From NCBI RefSeq assembly GCF_007859295.1, contig NZ_VOHB01000002.1:2277945-2341944 (forward strand): a DNA stretch of 64,000 bases, written 5' to 3'. This document shows positions 8,866-19,963 of the stretch, one piece after another (the first letter of the stretch is position 1; each line of letters starts with the position of its first letter). The notes below the pieces were generated by a model that ran no database searches, was not told where the DNA came from, and saw only the letters and a list, made by a program, of their open reading frames with translations. The stretch is from Planococcus sp. CPCC 101016. Lineage in GTDB: Bacteria > Bacillota > Bacilli > Bacillales_A > Planococcaceae. The position numbers and the translations under genes were made by a program.

Positions 8866-11490
8866 CTATTTAACTAAGCTGTACACTGATTCGAGCGCCG
8901 ATTCCAGTTTCCCGGCATCTTTTGCGCCTGCCATCGCCATGTCCGGACGGCCTCCGCCTTTTCCGCCACATTGCTCTGCTACATGTTTGACGATTTTTCC
9001 GGCATGGTAGTTCCCGCCAGCCAAATCTTTTGTCACTCCTGCAGCAAGCATGACCTTGTCACCGTCTGTTGCACCTAAAACAATGACCGCTTTGTCAATT
9101 TTCGTTTTCAGGTCATCCATCATCTGACGCAGCTGGTTGTTGTCTTTCGCTTCAACTTTTACCGACAAGACGGTGATGTCGCCCACTTTTTGCGCACGAT
9201 CCAGAATACCTGTAGATTGTGCATTGGAAATTTTAGCAAGCAAGGATTCATTTTCACGCTGCAGGGATTTCATTTCTGCTTGGACTGACTGGACTTTCTG
9301 AATCATGTCTTTTGGAGAAGATTTCAGTAGCCCTGCCGCCTGTTCCAGAACCTGTTCGCTGTCTTTCAGGCTGTTATAAGCGCCTTTGCCGGTCAACGCT
9401 TCAATTCTGCGAATACCCGCACCGATGCCGCCTTCTGAAACGATCTTGAACAAGCCGATTTCTGAAGTGTTGACAACATGGACGCCTCCGCAAAGCTCTA
9501 ATGAATAGCCTCCGATTTCAACGACGCGGACAACATCGCCGTATTTTTCGCCAAACAATGCCATGGCACCCATTTCTTTTGCTTCTTGCAAGTTGTGGTA
9601 GCCGGTCTGAACCGCAATGCCTTCCCACACTTTTTCATTGACGATCTGCTCAATTGTCTCCAGTTCCTCATTTGTCACTTGGCCGAAATGAGAGAAGTCA
9701 AAACGCAGGCGATCAGGCCCTACATAAGATCCAGCCTGGTTGACGTGCGTACCCAATACATCTTTCAGCGCTTGGTGCAGAAGGTGCGTTGCTGTATGGT
9801 TTTTCACGGTGTGGCGGCGTTCGGATGCATCTACCTGAGCATGCACTGTCGACTTCGTCAACTCGCCAGTCTCTACGCGCACTGAATGCAGGTTCTGGCC
9901 ATTCGGCGCTTTTTTGACATCCAGCACAGCCGCTTGAACCAAATCGTTGCTCAAAATTCCACGGTCTGCTATCTGTCCGCCACTTTCAGCGTAGAAAGGC
10001 GTCTGATTCAAGATGACTTGGACTTCTTCGCCTTCATGTGCGCTGTCCGCAAGCTCACCGTCTTTGATGATGTACAATATTTCTGCATCCGATACCGTTT
10101 GGCTGTAGCCGATAAATTCGCTGGCTTCTTTAATATTCCCCAGCACTTCGGATTGTGTCTGCATGGAATTGACATTTTGGCGGGCTTTTCTTGCGCGGTC
10201 GCGCTGTGCCTGCATTGCTGCTTCAAAGCCTTCATGATCGATTGCCATGCCTTCTTCTTCCGCATATTCTTCGGTCAGCTCTACCGGGAACCCATACGTG
10301 TCATACAGGCGGAATGCATCTTCGCCCGGAATTTCCGACTGGCCAGCTGCTTTTTGTTTTTCCACAACCGACGATAGAATGGCCAATCCGTCATGAAGTG
10401 TTTCGTGAAAACGCTCTTCTTCCAACTTCATGACACGAATAATAAAGTCCTGCTTGTCATTTACTTCCGGATAGAAGTTTTTCATGATATCACCGACGAC
10501 CGGTACCAATTCATAAAGAAATGGTTTTTCGACACCCAACTTCTTCGCATAGCGGACAGCGCGGCGAAGCAAGCGGCGCAATACATAACCACGGCCTTCA
10601 TTTGATGGCAATGCCCCGTCTCCAATAGCAAATGCCACGGTGCGGATGTGGTCGGCGATCACCTTGAAAGCCATATCCATCTCGGCATCTTCGCCGTATT
10701 TCTTACCGGAAATTCCTTCGGTTTTTTGGATGATCGGCACGAATAAGTCCGTATCGTAATTGGTCGGTACGTCCTGGACCACAGAAGCTATACGCTCCAA
10801 GCCCATACCCGTATCGATGTTCTGCTTTGGCAGCGGTGTGTAGGTATGATCTGGATTATGGTTGAATTGCGAGAAGACCAAGTTCCAAATTTCCAGGTAA
10901 CGGTCGTTTTCCCCACCCGGGTACAATTCAGGGTCGTTTAAGTCATTTCCATAGCTTTCGCCGCGGTCGTAGAAAATTTCAGAGTTCGGTCCGCTTGGGC
11001 CTTCACCGATATCCCAGAAGTTGCCTTCCAGGCGGATGATGCGCTCAGCCGGAACGCCGACTTCGTTCAACCAAATATCATATGCTTCTTCGTCCTCCGG
11101 ATGGATGGTCACGGATAACTTCTCGGCATCAAACCCAATCCATTTGTCGTCCGTCAGAAATTCCCAAGCCCAATGAATCGCTTCAGTCTTGAAGTATTCA
11201 CCGATTGAAAAATTCCCAAGCATTTCAAAGAATGTATGGTGACGTGCTGTTTTGCCGACATTTTCAATATCATTAGTGCGAATCGACTTTTGTGCGTTGA
11301 CGATCCGTGGATTTTCGGGAATAACCCGGCCATCAAAATATTTCTTCAGAGTCGCTACACCACTGTTGATCCACAGCAAAGACGGATCTTCAAAAGGGAC
11401 AAGAGGCGCACTGGGCTCCTGGTCGTGGCCCTTTTCTTTAAAGAAGTCGAGATACAACTGCCTAATGTCTTCAGCTTTTAAATTTTTCAT
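8866..11490 (-). CDS. alaS: Alanyl-tRNA synthetase
   Basis: The full-length 874-residue enzyme charges tRNA-Ala. The class II core carries [16 protein letters not shown]. The editing domain has HTATHLLHQ and CGGVHV, the zinc-binding His and Cys residues that clear mischarged Ser and Gly. The C-terminal C-Ala domain has [12 protein letters not shown]. The start at 11490 is preceded by AGGAGG. It is controlled by the T-box leader directly upstream. Confidence 0.98.
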   Translation of the reverse strand: MKNLKAEDIRQLYLDFFKEKGHDQEPSAPLVPFEDPSLLWINSGVATLKKYFDGRVIPENPRIVNAQKSIRTNDIENVGKTARHHTFFEMLGNFSIGEYFKTEAIHWAWEFLTDDKWIGFDAEKLSVTIHPEDEEAYDIWLNEVGVPAERIIRLEGNFWDIGEGPSGPNSEIFYDRGESYGNDLNDPELYPGGENDRYLEIWNLVFSQFNHNPDHTYTPLPKQNIDTGMGLERIASVVQDVPTNYDTDLFVPIIQKTEGISGKKYGEDAEMDMAFKVIADHIRTVAFAIGDGALPSNEGRGYVLRRLLRRAVRYAKKLGVEKPFLYELVPVVGDIMKNFYPEVNDKQDFIIRVMKLEEERFHETLHDGLAILSSVVEKQKAAGQSEIPGEDAFRLYDTYGFPVELTEEYAEEEGMAIDHEGFEAAMQAQRDRARKARQNVNSMQTQSEVLGNIKEASEFIGYSQTVSDAEILYIIKDGELADSAHEGEEVQVILNQTPFYAESGGQIADRGILSNDLVQAAVLDVKKAPNGQNLHSVRVETGELTKSTVHAQVDASERRHTVKNHTATHLLHQALKDVLGTHVNQAGSYVGPDRLRFDFSHFGQVTNEELETIEQIVNEKVWEGIAVQTGYHNLQEAKEMGAMALFGEKYGDVVRVVEIGGYSLELCGGVHVVNTSEIGLFKIVSEGGIGAGIRRIEALTGKGAYNSLKDSEQVLEQAAGLLKSSPKDMIQKVQSVQAEMKSLQRENESLLAKISNAQSTGILDRAQKVGDITVLSVKVEAKDNNQLRQMMDDLKTKIDKAVIVLGATDGDKVMLAAGVTKDLAGGNYHAGKIVKHVAEQCGGKGGGRPDMAMAGAKDAGKLESALESVYSLVK

Positions 11491-11510
11491 CTATTTTTCC
11501 TCCTTAACAT

Positions 11511-11752
11511 AATAAAAAGCCCCCATCCCAAAAAAGGGACGAAGGCTTTATTCGCGGTACCACCCTAGTTACACGGACCATGAAGCTCCGTGTCTCTCGA
11601 ACACCTTAACGCGGTTCAACGGCAGGGATTAGCTGCACTCCGGAGTAGCTTTCTAAAATCGTATGTCGTCGGGGCCTTTCAGCCAGCGGGTCCCGTTTCT
11701 GTCCGGATGCGATTTTATACTGTCTCCATCAATGTGTTTGTCTATCAGTCTA
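11511..11752 (-). promoter_or_regulatory. T-box leader of alaS
   Basis: The minus strand carries the T-box core AGGGTGGTACCGCG (11553-11566), which binds the free acceptor end of uncharged tRNA. It is followed by a terminator hairpin, GCCTTCGTCCC with GGGATGGGGGC and a T-run (11513-11550). The antiterminator uses the T-box bases and overlaps the terminator. By position this reads tRNA-Ala; I did not place the specifier codon with certainty. Confidence 0.92.
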
Positions 11753-11758
11753 ATTTGA

Positions 11759-11787
11759 ATTATAGAAAAAGCTTTGAGTCATGTCAA
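11759..11787 (-). promoter_or_regulatory. Consensus sigma-A promoter for the alaS leader
   Basis: On the minus strand, TTGACA (11782-11787), 17 nt, and TATAAT (11759-11764): a perfect match to the consensus. The predicted start near 11752 gives a leader of about 260 nt. Confidence 0.85.
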
Positions 11788-12216
11788 TAGAAGGGTGAAA
11801 AAATCGCTTCAGGCAGAAGCTGTCTTATCCTTAGTTAAGCATCTTTTTCGTTGAAATGGCTGCTTTCCGTTCCGGCGCTCGCTTTCCGCGGGTTCGCGCC
11901 CAAGCCTCCTCAGTCGCTATGCTCCCTGCGGGGTCTCGGTCGTCTCACTATTCCGCAGGAGTCGAGCACCTGCACTCCAAGCAACTAGTTTAGAAAAAAT
12001 AAGGTTTCCACGGATACCGCCGAACCTCTTCCTTCACCATGTTCTATTCAGAGTCTTTAGCTTCTGTTAATTCTTTAGGAAAGAAACTGACCGAAATAGT
12101 ACTATTAATATCTTTCCATCGAAGCAAGCTTAGCCGTATAGGAGCAGGCGGTTTTTAGCCAATTTCCGCTGTTTTGTGGAATATCAAAGCCTAATCTACC
12201 TTTGCAATTTTTAACA
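11788..12216. other. Gene-free interval around repeat A
   Basis: Apart from the repeat at 11858-11983, I see no gene and no clear recD2 terminator. The 230 nt next to recD2 are ordinary mixed sequence. Confidence 0.5.
11858..11983 (+). repeat. Intergenic repeat family A, copy 1
   Basis: This 126 nt element reads GGCTGCTTTCC...GCGCTCGCTTTCCGCGGG...TCGGTCGTCTCACTATTCCGC...CTCCAAGC. The reverse complement of 26323-26448 has the same length and about 90 percent identity by eye. CCTGCGG pairs with CCGCAGG within it. It has no coding frame and resembles a GC-rich intergenic repeat I recall being common in Bacillales. Confidence 0.88.
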
Positions 12217-14634
12217 TCAAACTTGCATAAATTTCTGTGGCGTGATGCCTTCCATGCCGATCATCGGGTGAATGGCGTGGACGTTTTCATTGGTCAGGCT
12301 GACGGGTCCACTTTGTTTGGCTTCAGCTTTTTGCTGTGTTTGCTCTTCGGTCTTCGGTTCCTCGGCAGCGACTGCTAAGCGATTTTTCAAAGTGGTCATC
12401 CGCTGTGCATCGTCTGTCCGTTCGACGCCGTAACGGAAAACGCTCGGATCGCCGCACAGGATGAGGAAGTCTTTGCTTCGGGTAATACCTGTATAGAGCA
12501 GATTGCGCCGCAGCATTTTCATGTAGCCGCGGACAACAGGCATAATGACGGTAGAGAATTCAGAGCCCTGCGATTTGTGAATCGAACAGCAGTAGGCGAG
12601 CGTCAGCTGGTTCAAGTCGCTTCGCTCGTACGTCACTTCGATGCCGTCAAAAGACGCCACCAGCATGTCCTGCTTTTCGACCGTTTCTTTCGCTTTTAGG
12701 ATCGCTACAACTTCGCCCATATCGCCGTTGAAGACATTGCTTTCGGGCTGATTGACGAGCTGCAGGATTTTATCGCCGATGCGGTAGGTGACGTCGCCGA
12801 ATACCAGCTCTTTCCGTTTGCCATCCGTGTTTGGGTTGACCATTTCCTGGATCATCCGGTTCAATGCATCGATTCCAGCAGGCCCTTTATACATAGGGGC
12901 CAACACTTGAACATCTTTGATGGAATGGCCTTTTGACAAGGCGCTCTTCACTACTTTTTCCACAACAGAAGGAATTTGGTCGATGCCTGCTTTGATAAAG
13001 GAGCGGTCTGCCGTTTTGGCGGTTATGTCTTCCGGCAATTGGCCATTTTTCATCTGATGTGCCAATTCGATGATTGACGAACCTGATGACTGGCGGTAAA
13101 TATCGGTCAATTCCACAGTGGGGATCCGTTTTGATTCGAGCAGATCCCGCAGCACCTGCCCCGGTCCGACCGGCGGCAATTGGTCCTGATCCCCGACGAA
13201 TATCAGTTGGGCATCTTCCGGTACTGCCTTCAGCAACTGATGCGCAAGCCAGGTATCGACCATTGACATCTCATCAATGATGATCAGTTTGCCTTCGATT
13301 TCTTTTTCGGTTTCTTCGTCTTTTTCTTGCCCGTTAAAACCAAGCAGCCGGTGAATAGTCATGGCCGGCAAATCCGTCGATTCGCTCAATCGCTTGGCAG
13401 CACGTCCGGTTGGTGCTGCAAGGATAATCGGAAACGGCTCTTTTTTCTTGGCGTATTCTTTTGGATCCAATGACAAGCCATGCAGTTCCGCATAGATTTC
13501 AACCAGACCGCGGACTACTGTTGTCTTCCCTGTTCCCGGTCCGCCGGTCAAAATCATGACGGAGGAATTAATGCTGTTCTCGATGGCATCGACCTGCGTT
13601 TCCGCATAATTCACTCCGAGCCGTTCTTCCGCTTCTCCCAGTGCTTTACGGACCTCTGAACTCGGGAATTTTGTGCGGGTTTCCTGTTCTGCAAGCAAGG
13701 TTTCTAGTTTGGTCGCAATGCCGACTTCTGAATAATACAAAGATGGCAAATAAAGCCGCGTTTCCTCACCAGCGACTTTGCCTTCTTCATTCAATTCAAT
13801 CGCCGCTCTAGAAATCGCTTCGACTGGAATTTCTTCCTGCTGGCGTGATTCGAGCATCTCTTTCACCATCGGAATCAAGGTCTTGGCATCAACATATACA
13901 TGGCCATCAGAAAGCGATGCCTGGTTAAGGATGTGCAGAATCGAAGCTTTGATCCGGTCCGGGTGACTGCCGGTGATGCCGAGTTTCATTCCCAGTTCAT
14001 CGGCACGCTGGAAACCGATCCCTTCGATCTCTTCGATCAATTGGAACGGGTTTTTTGTCAGGATATCGATGGTCTCTTCCCGGTAAGCCTGATAAATCCG
14101 CATACCGACTTGTGGGCCAAAGCCCCAATCATTGAGCTGGATCATAACCCGTTCAAGGCCAAGGTTCATCTGCAATGTCGCACGGATGGTTTCTTTTTTA
14201 TCATCCGACAGACGAGGCACTTTATCCAATGCATCCGGATCTTCCAATATCTTTTTGATAGCGTCTTTTCCGAGCTTTTTAACGATTGTCTCGGCCGTTT
14301 TCCGGCCAATGCCATTGAACATTTCACTGGACAGGTAATGGATAATCCCCTGCTCAGTTTCCGGCACTTCTTTGGTGAACGTCTCTACTTGAAATTGAAC
14401 ACCGTAGCGGGGATGATTTTTTACCACTCCGGTAAAACGGTACTGTTCCTCAAGCGACAGCATCGGAAAATAACCTGATACAATAATTTCTTTTTCGGTA
14501 TAGGGGGTATTGGTTTCCTGAATCTTCACTTTCGCGATGGAGAATAAATTTTGGGGATTGTGAAAAATCGAGACGACAGGACGCCCTAATACAAACTGCT
14601 TTTCTTCATGAAATAAATCGATTTGTCCGGTCAT
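12217..14634 (-). CDS. recD2: RecD2-family ATP-dependent DNA helicase
   Basis: An 805-residue superfamily 1B helicase. The N-terminal half has helix-hairpin-helix repeats (FNGIGRKTAETIV; IEGIGFQRADELG). The motor has the Walker A motif GGPGTGKTT (about residue 365), Walker B IIDEMSMVD, the motif VGDQDQLPPVGPG and the C-terminal SIHKSQGSEF. RecD2 works without RecBC partners in Firmicutes, in replication and repair. The last 50 residues are a poorly conserved Glu- and Gln-rich linker plus a short tail. It ends the cymR operon, 24 nt after yrrB. Confidence 0.95.
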   Translation of the reverse strand: MTGQIDLFHEEKQFVLGRPVVSIFHNPQNLFSIAKVKIQETNTPYTEKEIIVSGYFPMLSLEEQYRFTGVVKNHPRYGVQFQVETFTKEVPETEQGIIHYLSSEMFNGIGRKTAETIVKKLGKDAIKKILEDPDALDKVPRLSDDKKETIRATLQMNLGLERVMIQLNDWGFGPQVGMRIYQAYREETIDILTKNPFQLIEEIEGIGFQRADELGMKLGITGSHPDRIKASILHILNQASLSDGHVYVDAKTLIPMVKEMLESRQQEEIPVEAISRAAIELNEEGKVAGEETRLYLPSLYYSEVGIATKLETLLAEQETRTKFPSSEVRKALGEAEERLGVNYAETQVDAIENSINSSVMILTGGPGTGKTTVVRGLVEIYAELHGLSLDPKEYAKKKEPFPIILAAPTGRAAKRLSESTDLPAMTIHRLLGFNGQEKDEETEKEIEGKLIIIDEMSMVDTWLAHQLLKAVPEDAQLIFVGDQDQLPPVGPGQVLRDLLESKRIPTVELTDIYRQSSGSSIIELAHQMKNGQLPEDITAKTADRSFIKAGIDQIPSVVEKVVKSALSKGHSIKDVQVLAPMYKGPAGIDALNRMIQEMVNPNTDGKRKELVFGDVTYRIGDKILQLVNQPESNVFNGDMGEVVAILKAKETVEKQDMLVASFDGIEVTYERSDLNQLTLAYCCSIHKSQGSEFSTVIMPVVRGYMKMLRRNLLYTGITRSKDFLILCGDPSVFRYGVERTDDAQRMTTLKNRLAVAAEEPKTEEQTQQKAEAKQSGPVSLTNENVHAIHPMIGMEGITPQKFMQV

Positions 14635-14658
14635 TTCTGTCGTCTCCTTTTCACGTGG

Positions 14659-15318
14659 CTATTCCAGTGTCGTTGCAATCATATCGTAGGCGTAGCGCGC
14701 CATTTCATTTCGTTCATCAAGTGTATAGGCCTGTTTTAAATGGTGCATGGCATCTTCTGTACGATTCGTGGAAACCGCATAGAGAACCCCCAGGTTGTAA
14801 TGAGCGTCTGAATGGTTTGGATCTCTTTCAAGCACTTCTAGAAACTGCGGTTCTGCAAGTTCGAACATTTCCATCGAGGCCAAAGTAATACCGTAGCTCA
14901 AACGGGCTTGGACATCGTTTTCATCCAGTTCCATTGCGCGCTGAAGGTACGGCAGCGCCAATTTCGGCTGCTCCAGTTTTTCAAAGCATTTGCCGATCAT
15001 GAAATGCGCATCGGCGCCTTCCAATTCGTATTGCAATGCTTTTTCATATAATTTCAATGCTTCCGCGTAGCGCTCTGAATTGAAATACAGATTAGCCAGC
15101 CCATAGTAGGCAGTCGCTGATGTTTCATCCAGAGTAATCGCTTTTTGGAAAAACCGCTCTGCACGGTCGATTTCGTCCATTGAAGTCAACACATGGCCAA
15201 AGTTGATATAGCCAAGCGGGTTGTCCGGCTGTTCTTCAATGGCTTGTGTAAATGCTTTGATCGCTTCTTCGGTATTGCCTTCCTGTAATGCCTGTATGCC
15301 GATTTCGTTATAATTCAT
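14659..15318 (-). CDS. yrrB: TPR-repeat protein YrrB
   Basis: A 219-residue soluble protein made almost wholly of about six tetratricopeptide repeats, each ending in an A-Y/L-x-P or D-x-x-x-A signature, for example YYGLANLYFNSERYAEAL. TPR arrays bind partner proteins. In B. subtilis the equivalent YrrB also lies between mnmA and recD2, but its partner is not established. The start at 15318 has GGGAGA 7 nt upstream; an ATG at 15333 overlaps the mnmA stop. Confidence 0.9.
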   Translation of the reverse strand: MNYNEIGIQALQEGNTEEAIKAFTQAIEEQPDNPLGYINFGHVLTSMDEIDRAERFFQKAITLDETSATAYYGLANLYFNSERYAEALKLYEKALQYELEGADAHFMIGKCFEKLEQPKLALPYLQRAMELDENDVQARLSYGITLASMEMFELAEPQFLEVLERDPNHSDAHYNLGVLYAVSTNRTEDAMHHLKQAYTLDERNEMARYAYDMIATTLE

Positions 15319-15332
15319 TGCTGTCTCTCCCA

Positions 15333-16457
<1,125 letters not shown>

Positions 16458-16465
16458 TCACCTTT

Positions 16466-17599
16466 TCATTTTAACGCCAAACGCTGGCTGATTTGAGCTG
16501 TCTTTGCGGCAGCTTGTTCTATATCTTCCGTCGTCAAACCGATACCGAAACTGAACCGGATCGAATTGCGGCTTTCAACAGCCTGTTCTCCGTACATCGC
16601 AACGAGCACATGGGAAGGATCAATAGACCCTGCCGTACAAGCAGATCCGCTGGAGGCTGATATTCCTGCTAAATCCAAGTTGACCAGAAACGACTCGATT
16701 TCAATCCCCGAAATGCTGAGATTCAGAATATGCGGCAATTGATCGCTGCCGTTTTCCTTATAGTCTACGCCTTGTTGGTCTAAAGCTGACTTGAAGATCG
16801 TTTTGTATTGTTCATAAGCAGCTGATTTTTCTGTCATAGTCGCCAATGAAATTTCTACAGCTTTGGCTAACGCAGAAATTGCCGGCACGTTTTCAGTTCC
16901 CGCGCGGCGCTTTCGTTCCTGTTCTCCACCGTACAGCAATGGAGCTAATGACGTCCCTTTTCGCTGATACAGGTAACCAATGCCTTTAGGACCGTTAAGT
17001 TTATGGCCGGATACCGATAAAAGATCGACGTTCAAGCTATCCACGTCGATCGGCAAAACACCGTAAGCTTGTACGGCATCCGTGTGGAACGTGACATCTG
17101 TTTCTTTCAGAAGTTCCCCAATTTCAGCGATGGGCTGCATCGTGCCGACTTCATTGTTGCCCAACATGACCGACACTAGAATTGTATCGTCACGCAGCGC
17201 ATTTTTCACGTCTTCTGCTCGCACACGGCCATTTTCGCCAACCGGTAAATACGTTACATCGTATCCTTCGCGCTCCAGCTTCTCGCAGGCATGCAAAACA
17301 GCATGATGCTCAATCATCGTCGTGATGATGTGCTTGCCGCTTTTTTTGGCTGCGGTGCCGAAGATCGCCAAGTTATCTGCTTCCGTTCCGCCGCTAGTAA
17401 AAATGATCTCATTGTCATCAGCCCCAATGCTGCCTGCCAATAATTTACGTGCATCGTCCAACTCTTTCCGTGCTGCTCTTCCGGTTCCATGGATGCTTGA
17501 AGGATTGCCGTAGACCGTTCCAAGTGCTTCGGAAAAAGTCGCGACAACTTCCGGATGCATTGGCGAAGTCGCTGCATGGTCTAAATAAATTCGTTTCAT
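16466..17599 (-). CDS. yrvO: Cysteine desulfurase YrvO
   Basis: A pyridoxal phosphate enzyme that takes sulfur from cysteine. The PLP lysine is in SVSGHKLNGPKG, and the sulfur-carrying Cys is on the loop SSGSACTAGS, whose length fits the group I (NifS/IscS) enzymes. The 377-residue length is normal. Position between cymR and mnmA assigns it to YrvO, the dedicated donor for MnmA, rather than to SufS or NifS. Confidence 0.94.
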   Translation of the reverse strand: MKRIYLDHAATSPMHPEVVATFSEALGTVYGNPSSIHGTGRAARKELDDARKLLAGSIGADDNEIIFTSGGTEADNLAIFGTAAKKSGKHIITTMIEHHAVLHACEKLEREGYDVTYLPVGENGRVRAEDVKNALRDDTILVSVMLGNNEVGTMQPIAEIGELLKETDVTFHTDAVQAYGVLPIDVDSLNVDLLSVSGHKLNGPKGIGYLYQRKGTSLAPLLYGGEQERKRRAGTENVPAISALAKAVEISLATMTEKSAAYEQYKTIFKSALDQQGVDYKENGSDQLPHILNLSISGIEIESFLVNLDLAGISASSGSACTAGSIDPSHVLVAMYGEQAVESRNSIRFSFGIGLTTEDIEQAAAKTAQISQRLALK

Positions 17600-17614
17600 G
17601 ATCTGTTAACTCCC

Positions 17615-18031
17615 TTATATATAGTACATGTAATTTTTGGTCTCATCGTTGTTAGCCTTTGCCAAATCTTCGATGGTCGTCGTATCAAGCACATTTTTTA
17701 CGGCATCACGGATGCGCACCCACAGCTCACGCTGCGGTTGCTTTTCATCTTCAATACCTTCTACCGGTTGGATCGGACCTTCCAGGACACGGATGACGTC
17801 TCCTGCGGAAATATCTCTTGGATGGCGTGTCAGCATATAACCGCCGTATGCCCCGCGGACACTTTTAACAAGTCCGGAGTTGCGCAACGGCCCCACCAGC
17901 TGTTCCAGATAAGCCTCCGACAACTCATTTTCTGCCGCAATCTTGCGCAGCGGCATCGGACCTTCGCCGTACTGTTTTCCCAATTCGATCATTATCGTCA
18001 GACCGTAACGGCCTTTGGTTGATATTTTCAT
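17615..18031 (-). CDS. cymR: CymR, Rrf2-family cysteine metabolism repressor
   Basis: A 138-residue Rrf2 regulator: winged-helix domain with MKISTKGRYGLTIMIEL and the recognition region RGAYGGYML. It lacks the three cysteines that hold an iron-sulfur cluster in IscR, as expected for CymR, which senses O-acetylserine through the CysK complex. It leads the operon that includes yrvO and mnmA, so cysteine supply and tRNA thiolation may be linked. The second of two tandem ATG codons was chosen by comparison with the family. Confidence 0.93.
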   Translation of the reverse strand: MKISTKGRYGLTIMIELGKQYGEGPMPLRKIAAENELSEAYLEQLVGPLRNSGLVKSVRGAYGGYMLTRHPRDISAGDVIRVLEGPIQPVEGIEDEKQPQRELWVRIRDAVKNVLDTTTIEDLAKANNDETKNYMYYI

Positions 18032-18330
18032 CATTACACCTCTAAGTTTGATAAATTGAACTAAAGATCATTCTGTTTAAAATCGATAAGATACTTAAAC
18101 CGAAGAAACCGCTGCAGACGGACAAAGACTTTGCCGCCTTGCGCTCATTCTTCTAAACATCCTGTAACTATGTCGCGAATAAAATAATCCAAGCTTTAAT
18201 TAATACACTACAAAGTACGAGAGAAAGCGGAAGAACAAAAGCAATTGCTACACTCTCACTATGCAAATTTTAAGGGTTCTCAGCTAACGCCATATCTACC
18301 AGCAAGCACAAGAAAATCACTTTCAACGCC

Positions 18331-18426
18331 GGCGCATCCAAGGGCTAAGCAAAGCAGGAAGACAAATGCAATTTGCTTGGCTTTCTGCGGGAGCTATACC
18401 CAAAACGACCGGTGTGATTTGCAAAA
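18331..18426 (+). repeat. Intergenic repeat family C, short copy
   Basis: The bases GGCGCATCCAAGGGCTAAGC onward match 3526-3590 at about 70 percent, mostly by purine-purine or pyrimidine-pyrimidine changes. The end (CCCAAAACGACCGG) matches the end of the long copy. The internal 70 nt of the long copy are absent. Confidence 0.65.
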
Positions 18427-18507
18427 GATAAATACTTTGATTCACTCTAAATAAATTCCAATATTCTTCAAAACAGTATAGCATAATTCGGGCCGAATGG
18501 ACTTGCA

Positions 18508-18536
18508 ATGACTTTTGAAACCTCAAACGCTATACT
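18508..18536 (+). promoter_or_regulatory. Likely rarA promoter
   Basis: ATGACT (18508-18513), 17 nt, TATACT (18531-18536), about 30 nt upstream of the chosen start. Confidence 0.45.
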
Positions 18537-18567
18537 GATAGAACGAATGTACGGAAGGAGTTTTCTT

Positions 18568-19857
18568 ATGCATAACGAACCTTTAGCTTTCCGTATGCGC
18601 CCCCGGACCATCGACGAAGTCGTCGGACAAAGAGACGTCATTGGGCCGCATACGGCTCTATATAAAATGATCAGCAATGGCCATGTACCTTCGATGCTGC
18701 TTTACGGGGAGCCGGGAATCGGCAAAACCTCCATTGCCCATGCCATCGCCGGCACCTCCAATTTGCCCTTCATCGCATTGAACGCCACTACTTCCGGCAA
18801 AAAAGATGTCGAAGAAGTCGTGACGGAATCACGGATGACCGGAAAAGTTTTGTTATTTTTGGATGAAATCCACCGCTTCAATAAATTGCAGCAGGATGCC
18901 CTATTGCCGCATGTCGAAAGCGGTTCGATCGTTCTTATCGGAGCAACGACGGAAAATCCGTTCCACGATGTCAATCCGGCCATCCGCTCTCGCTGTGGGG
19001 AGATCAAACAGCTGAAGCGCTTGTCGCATGAAGATATTGTCCAACTATTGAATTCTGCCTTGACCGATCCAAAGCGCGGCCTCGGCAATGAACAAATCGA
19101 CATTTCCGAAAAACAAGTCGAACGCATTGCAGAAGGCACCAACGGCGACGCCCGCAAAGCGTTGACGATGCTGGAATCGATTGTTATCGCTTCTGATGAA
19201 CGCGACGGCAAATTTATCGTCGAAGATCAGATGGTCGAGCAGATGATCAAGCGTGTCGGCGTGTTCGGCGATAAAAAAGGCTCCCATTACTTTAACCTGC
19301 TGTCTGCGCTGCAAAAATCGGTACGCGGCAGCGACGTCAACGCCGCTATGTATTATTTGGCGCATCTATTGGAAAACGGCGACTTGACCGCGGTCACACG
19401 CCGCTTGCTGGTGATGGCCTATGAGGACATTGGACTTGCCAACCCTGCAGTCGGCGGACATGTACTGGCGGCTTGCCAGGCAGCTGACCGTCTCGGCCTG
19501 CCGGAAGCGCGCATTCCACTTGCTCAAGCTGTGGCCGAAATGTGCCTGTCCGAGAAATCCAATTCAGCTTATAAAGCAATTGATGCTGCTACTGCTGCCA
19601 TTAATAAAGGCGAGGTTGGCGATATTCCGATGCATTTGCGGGACACGCATTACGCCGGAAGCGCTGAACTTGGCCACGGCGGCTACCGCTATCCACACGA
19701 TACACCGATTGGATCGTTCGGCGGCTGGACCGATCAGGATTATTTGCCGAAAGAAGTGAAATCAGCCGAGTTCTATAAACCGGTCATCGCCGGAGAAGAG
19801 AAAAAGTTCGCCGGCATCTACGAAAAACTGAGAAGTTTTCGGAAAAACAAAAAATGA
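18568..19857 (+). CDS. rarA: Replication-associated recombination ATPase RarA (MgsA)
   Basis: A 429-residue AAA+ protein related to clamp loaders. Walker A is YGEPGIGKTS, Walker B is LFLDEIHR, sensor 1 is IGATTENP, and the MgsA C-terminal region (HYAGSAELGHGGYRYPHD) is complete. RarA acts at stalled replication forks. The start at 18568 has GAAGGAG 7 nt upstream; an in-frame ATG at 18508 overlaps the -35 element and is unlikely. Confidence 0.95.
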   Translation: MHNEPLAFRMRPRTIDEVVGQRDVIGPHTALYKMISNGHVPSMLLYGEPGIGKTSIAHAIAGTSNLPFIALNATTSGKKDVEEVVTESRMTGKVLLFLDEIHRFNKLQQDALLPHVESGSIVLIGATTENPFHDVNPAIRSRCGEIKQLKRLSHEDIVQLLNSALTDPKRGLGNEQIDISEKQVERIAEGTNGDARKALTMLESIVIASDERDGKFIVEDQMVEQMIKRVGVFGDKKGSHYFNLLSALQKSVRGSDVNAAMYYLAHLLENGDLTAVTRRLLVMAYEDIGLANPAVGGHVLAACQAADRLGLPEARIPLAQAVAEMCLSEKSNSAYKAIDAATAAINKGEVGDIPMHLRDTHYAGSAELGHGGYRYPHDTPIGSFGGWTDQDYLPKEVKSAEFYKPVIAGEEKKFAGIYEKLRSFRKNKK

Positions 19858-19875
19858 AATCAGCATGACATCAGC

Positions 19876-19906
19876 CATTTCCTAAATTGGAAATGGTTTT
19901 TTTATT
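19876..19906 (+). terminator. rarA terminator
   Basis: CCATTTCC and GGAAATGG pair around TAAATT, followed by TTTTTTT. Confidence 0.9.
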
Positions 19907-19929
19907 TCTCCATTCCATCAAAAAGACAG

Positions 19930-19961
19930 AGAAAAGCCGGCTCAGGAGTGAGCCGGCTGGA
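19930..19961 (-). terminator. tcdA terminator
   Basis: AGCCGGCTCA and TGAGCCGGCT form a perfect 10 bp stem with a 4 nt loop, followed on the minus strand by TTTTCTCTG. Confidence 0.9.
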
Positions 19962-19963
19962 TA

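Larger units (their letters stand above)
18032..18567. other. Gene-free divergent interval cymR/rarA
   Basis: No credible gene. It holds the short copy of repeat family C (18331-18426) and, near the end, the rarA promoter. The first 290 nt are AT-rich with no feature I recognise. Confidence 0.6.

Noticed and set aside
9886..10377. 163-codon plus-strand frame within alaS
   Set aside because: Antisense shadow of a complete synthetase; no binding site and no family resemblance.
13900..14478. 192-codon plus-strand frame within recD2
   Set aside because: Antisense shadow; recD2 is intact over the whole region.
18245..18454. Short plus-strand frame between cymR and rarA
   Set aside because: It covers repeat family C, has no binding site, and the other repeat copy does not keep the frame.
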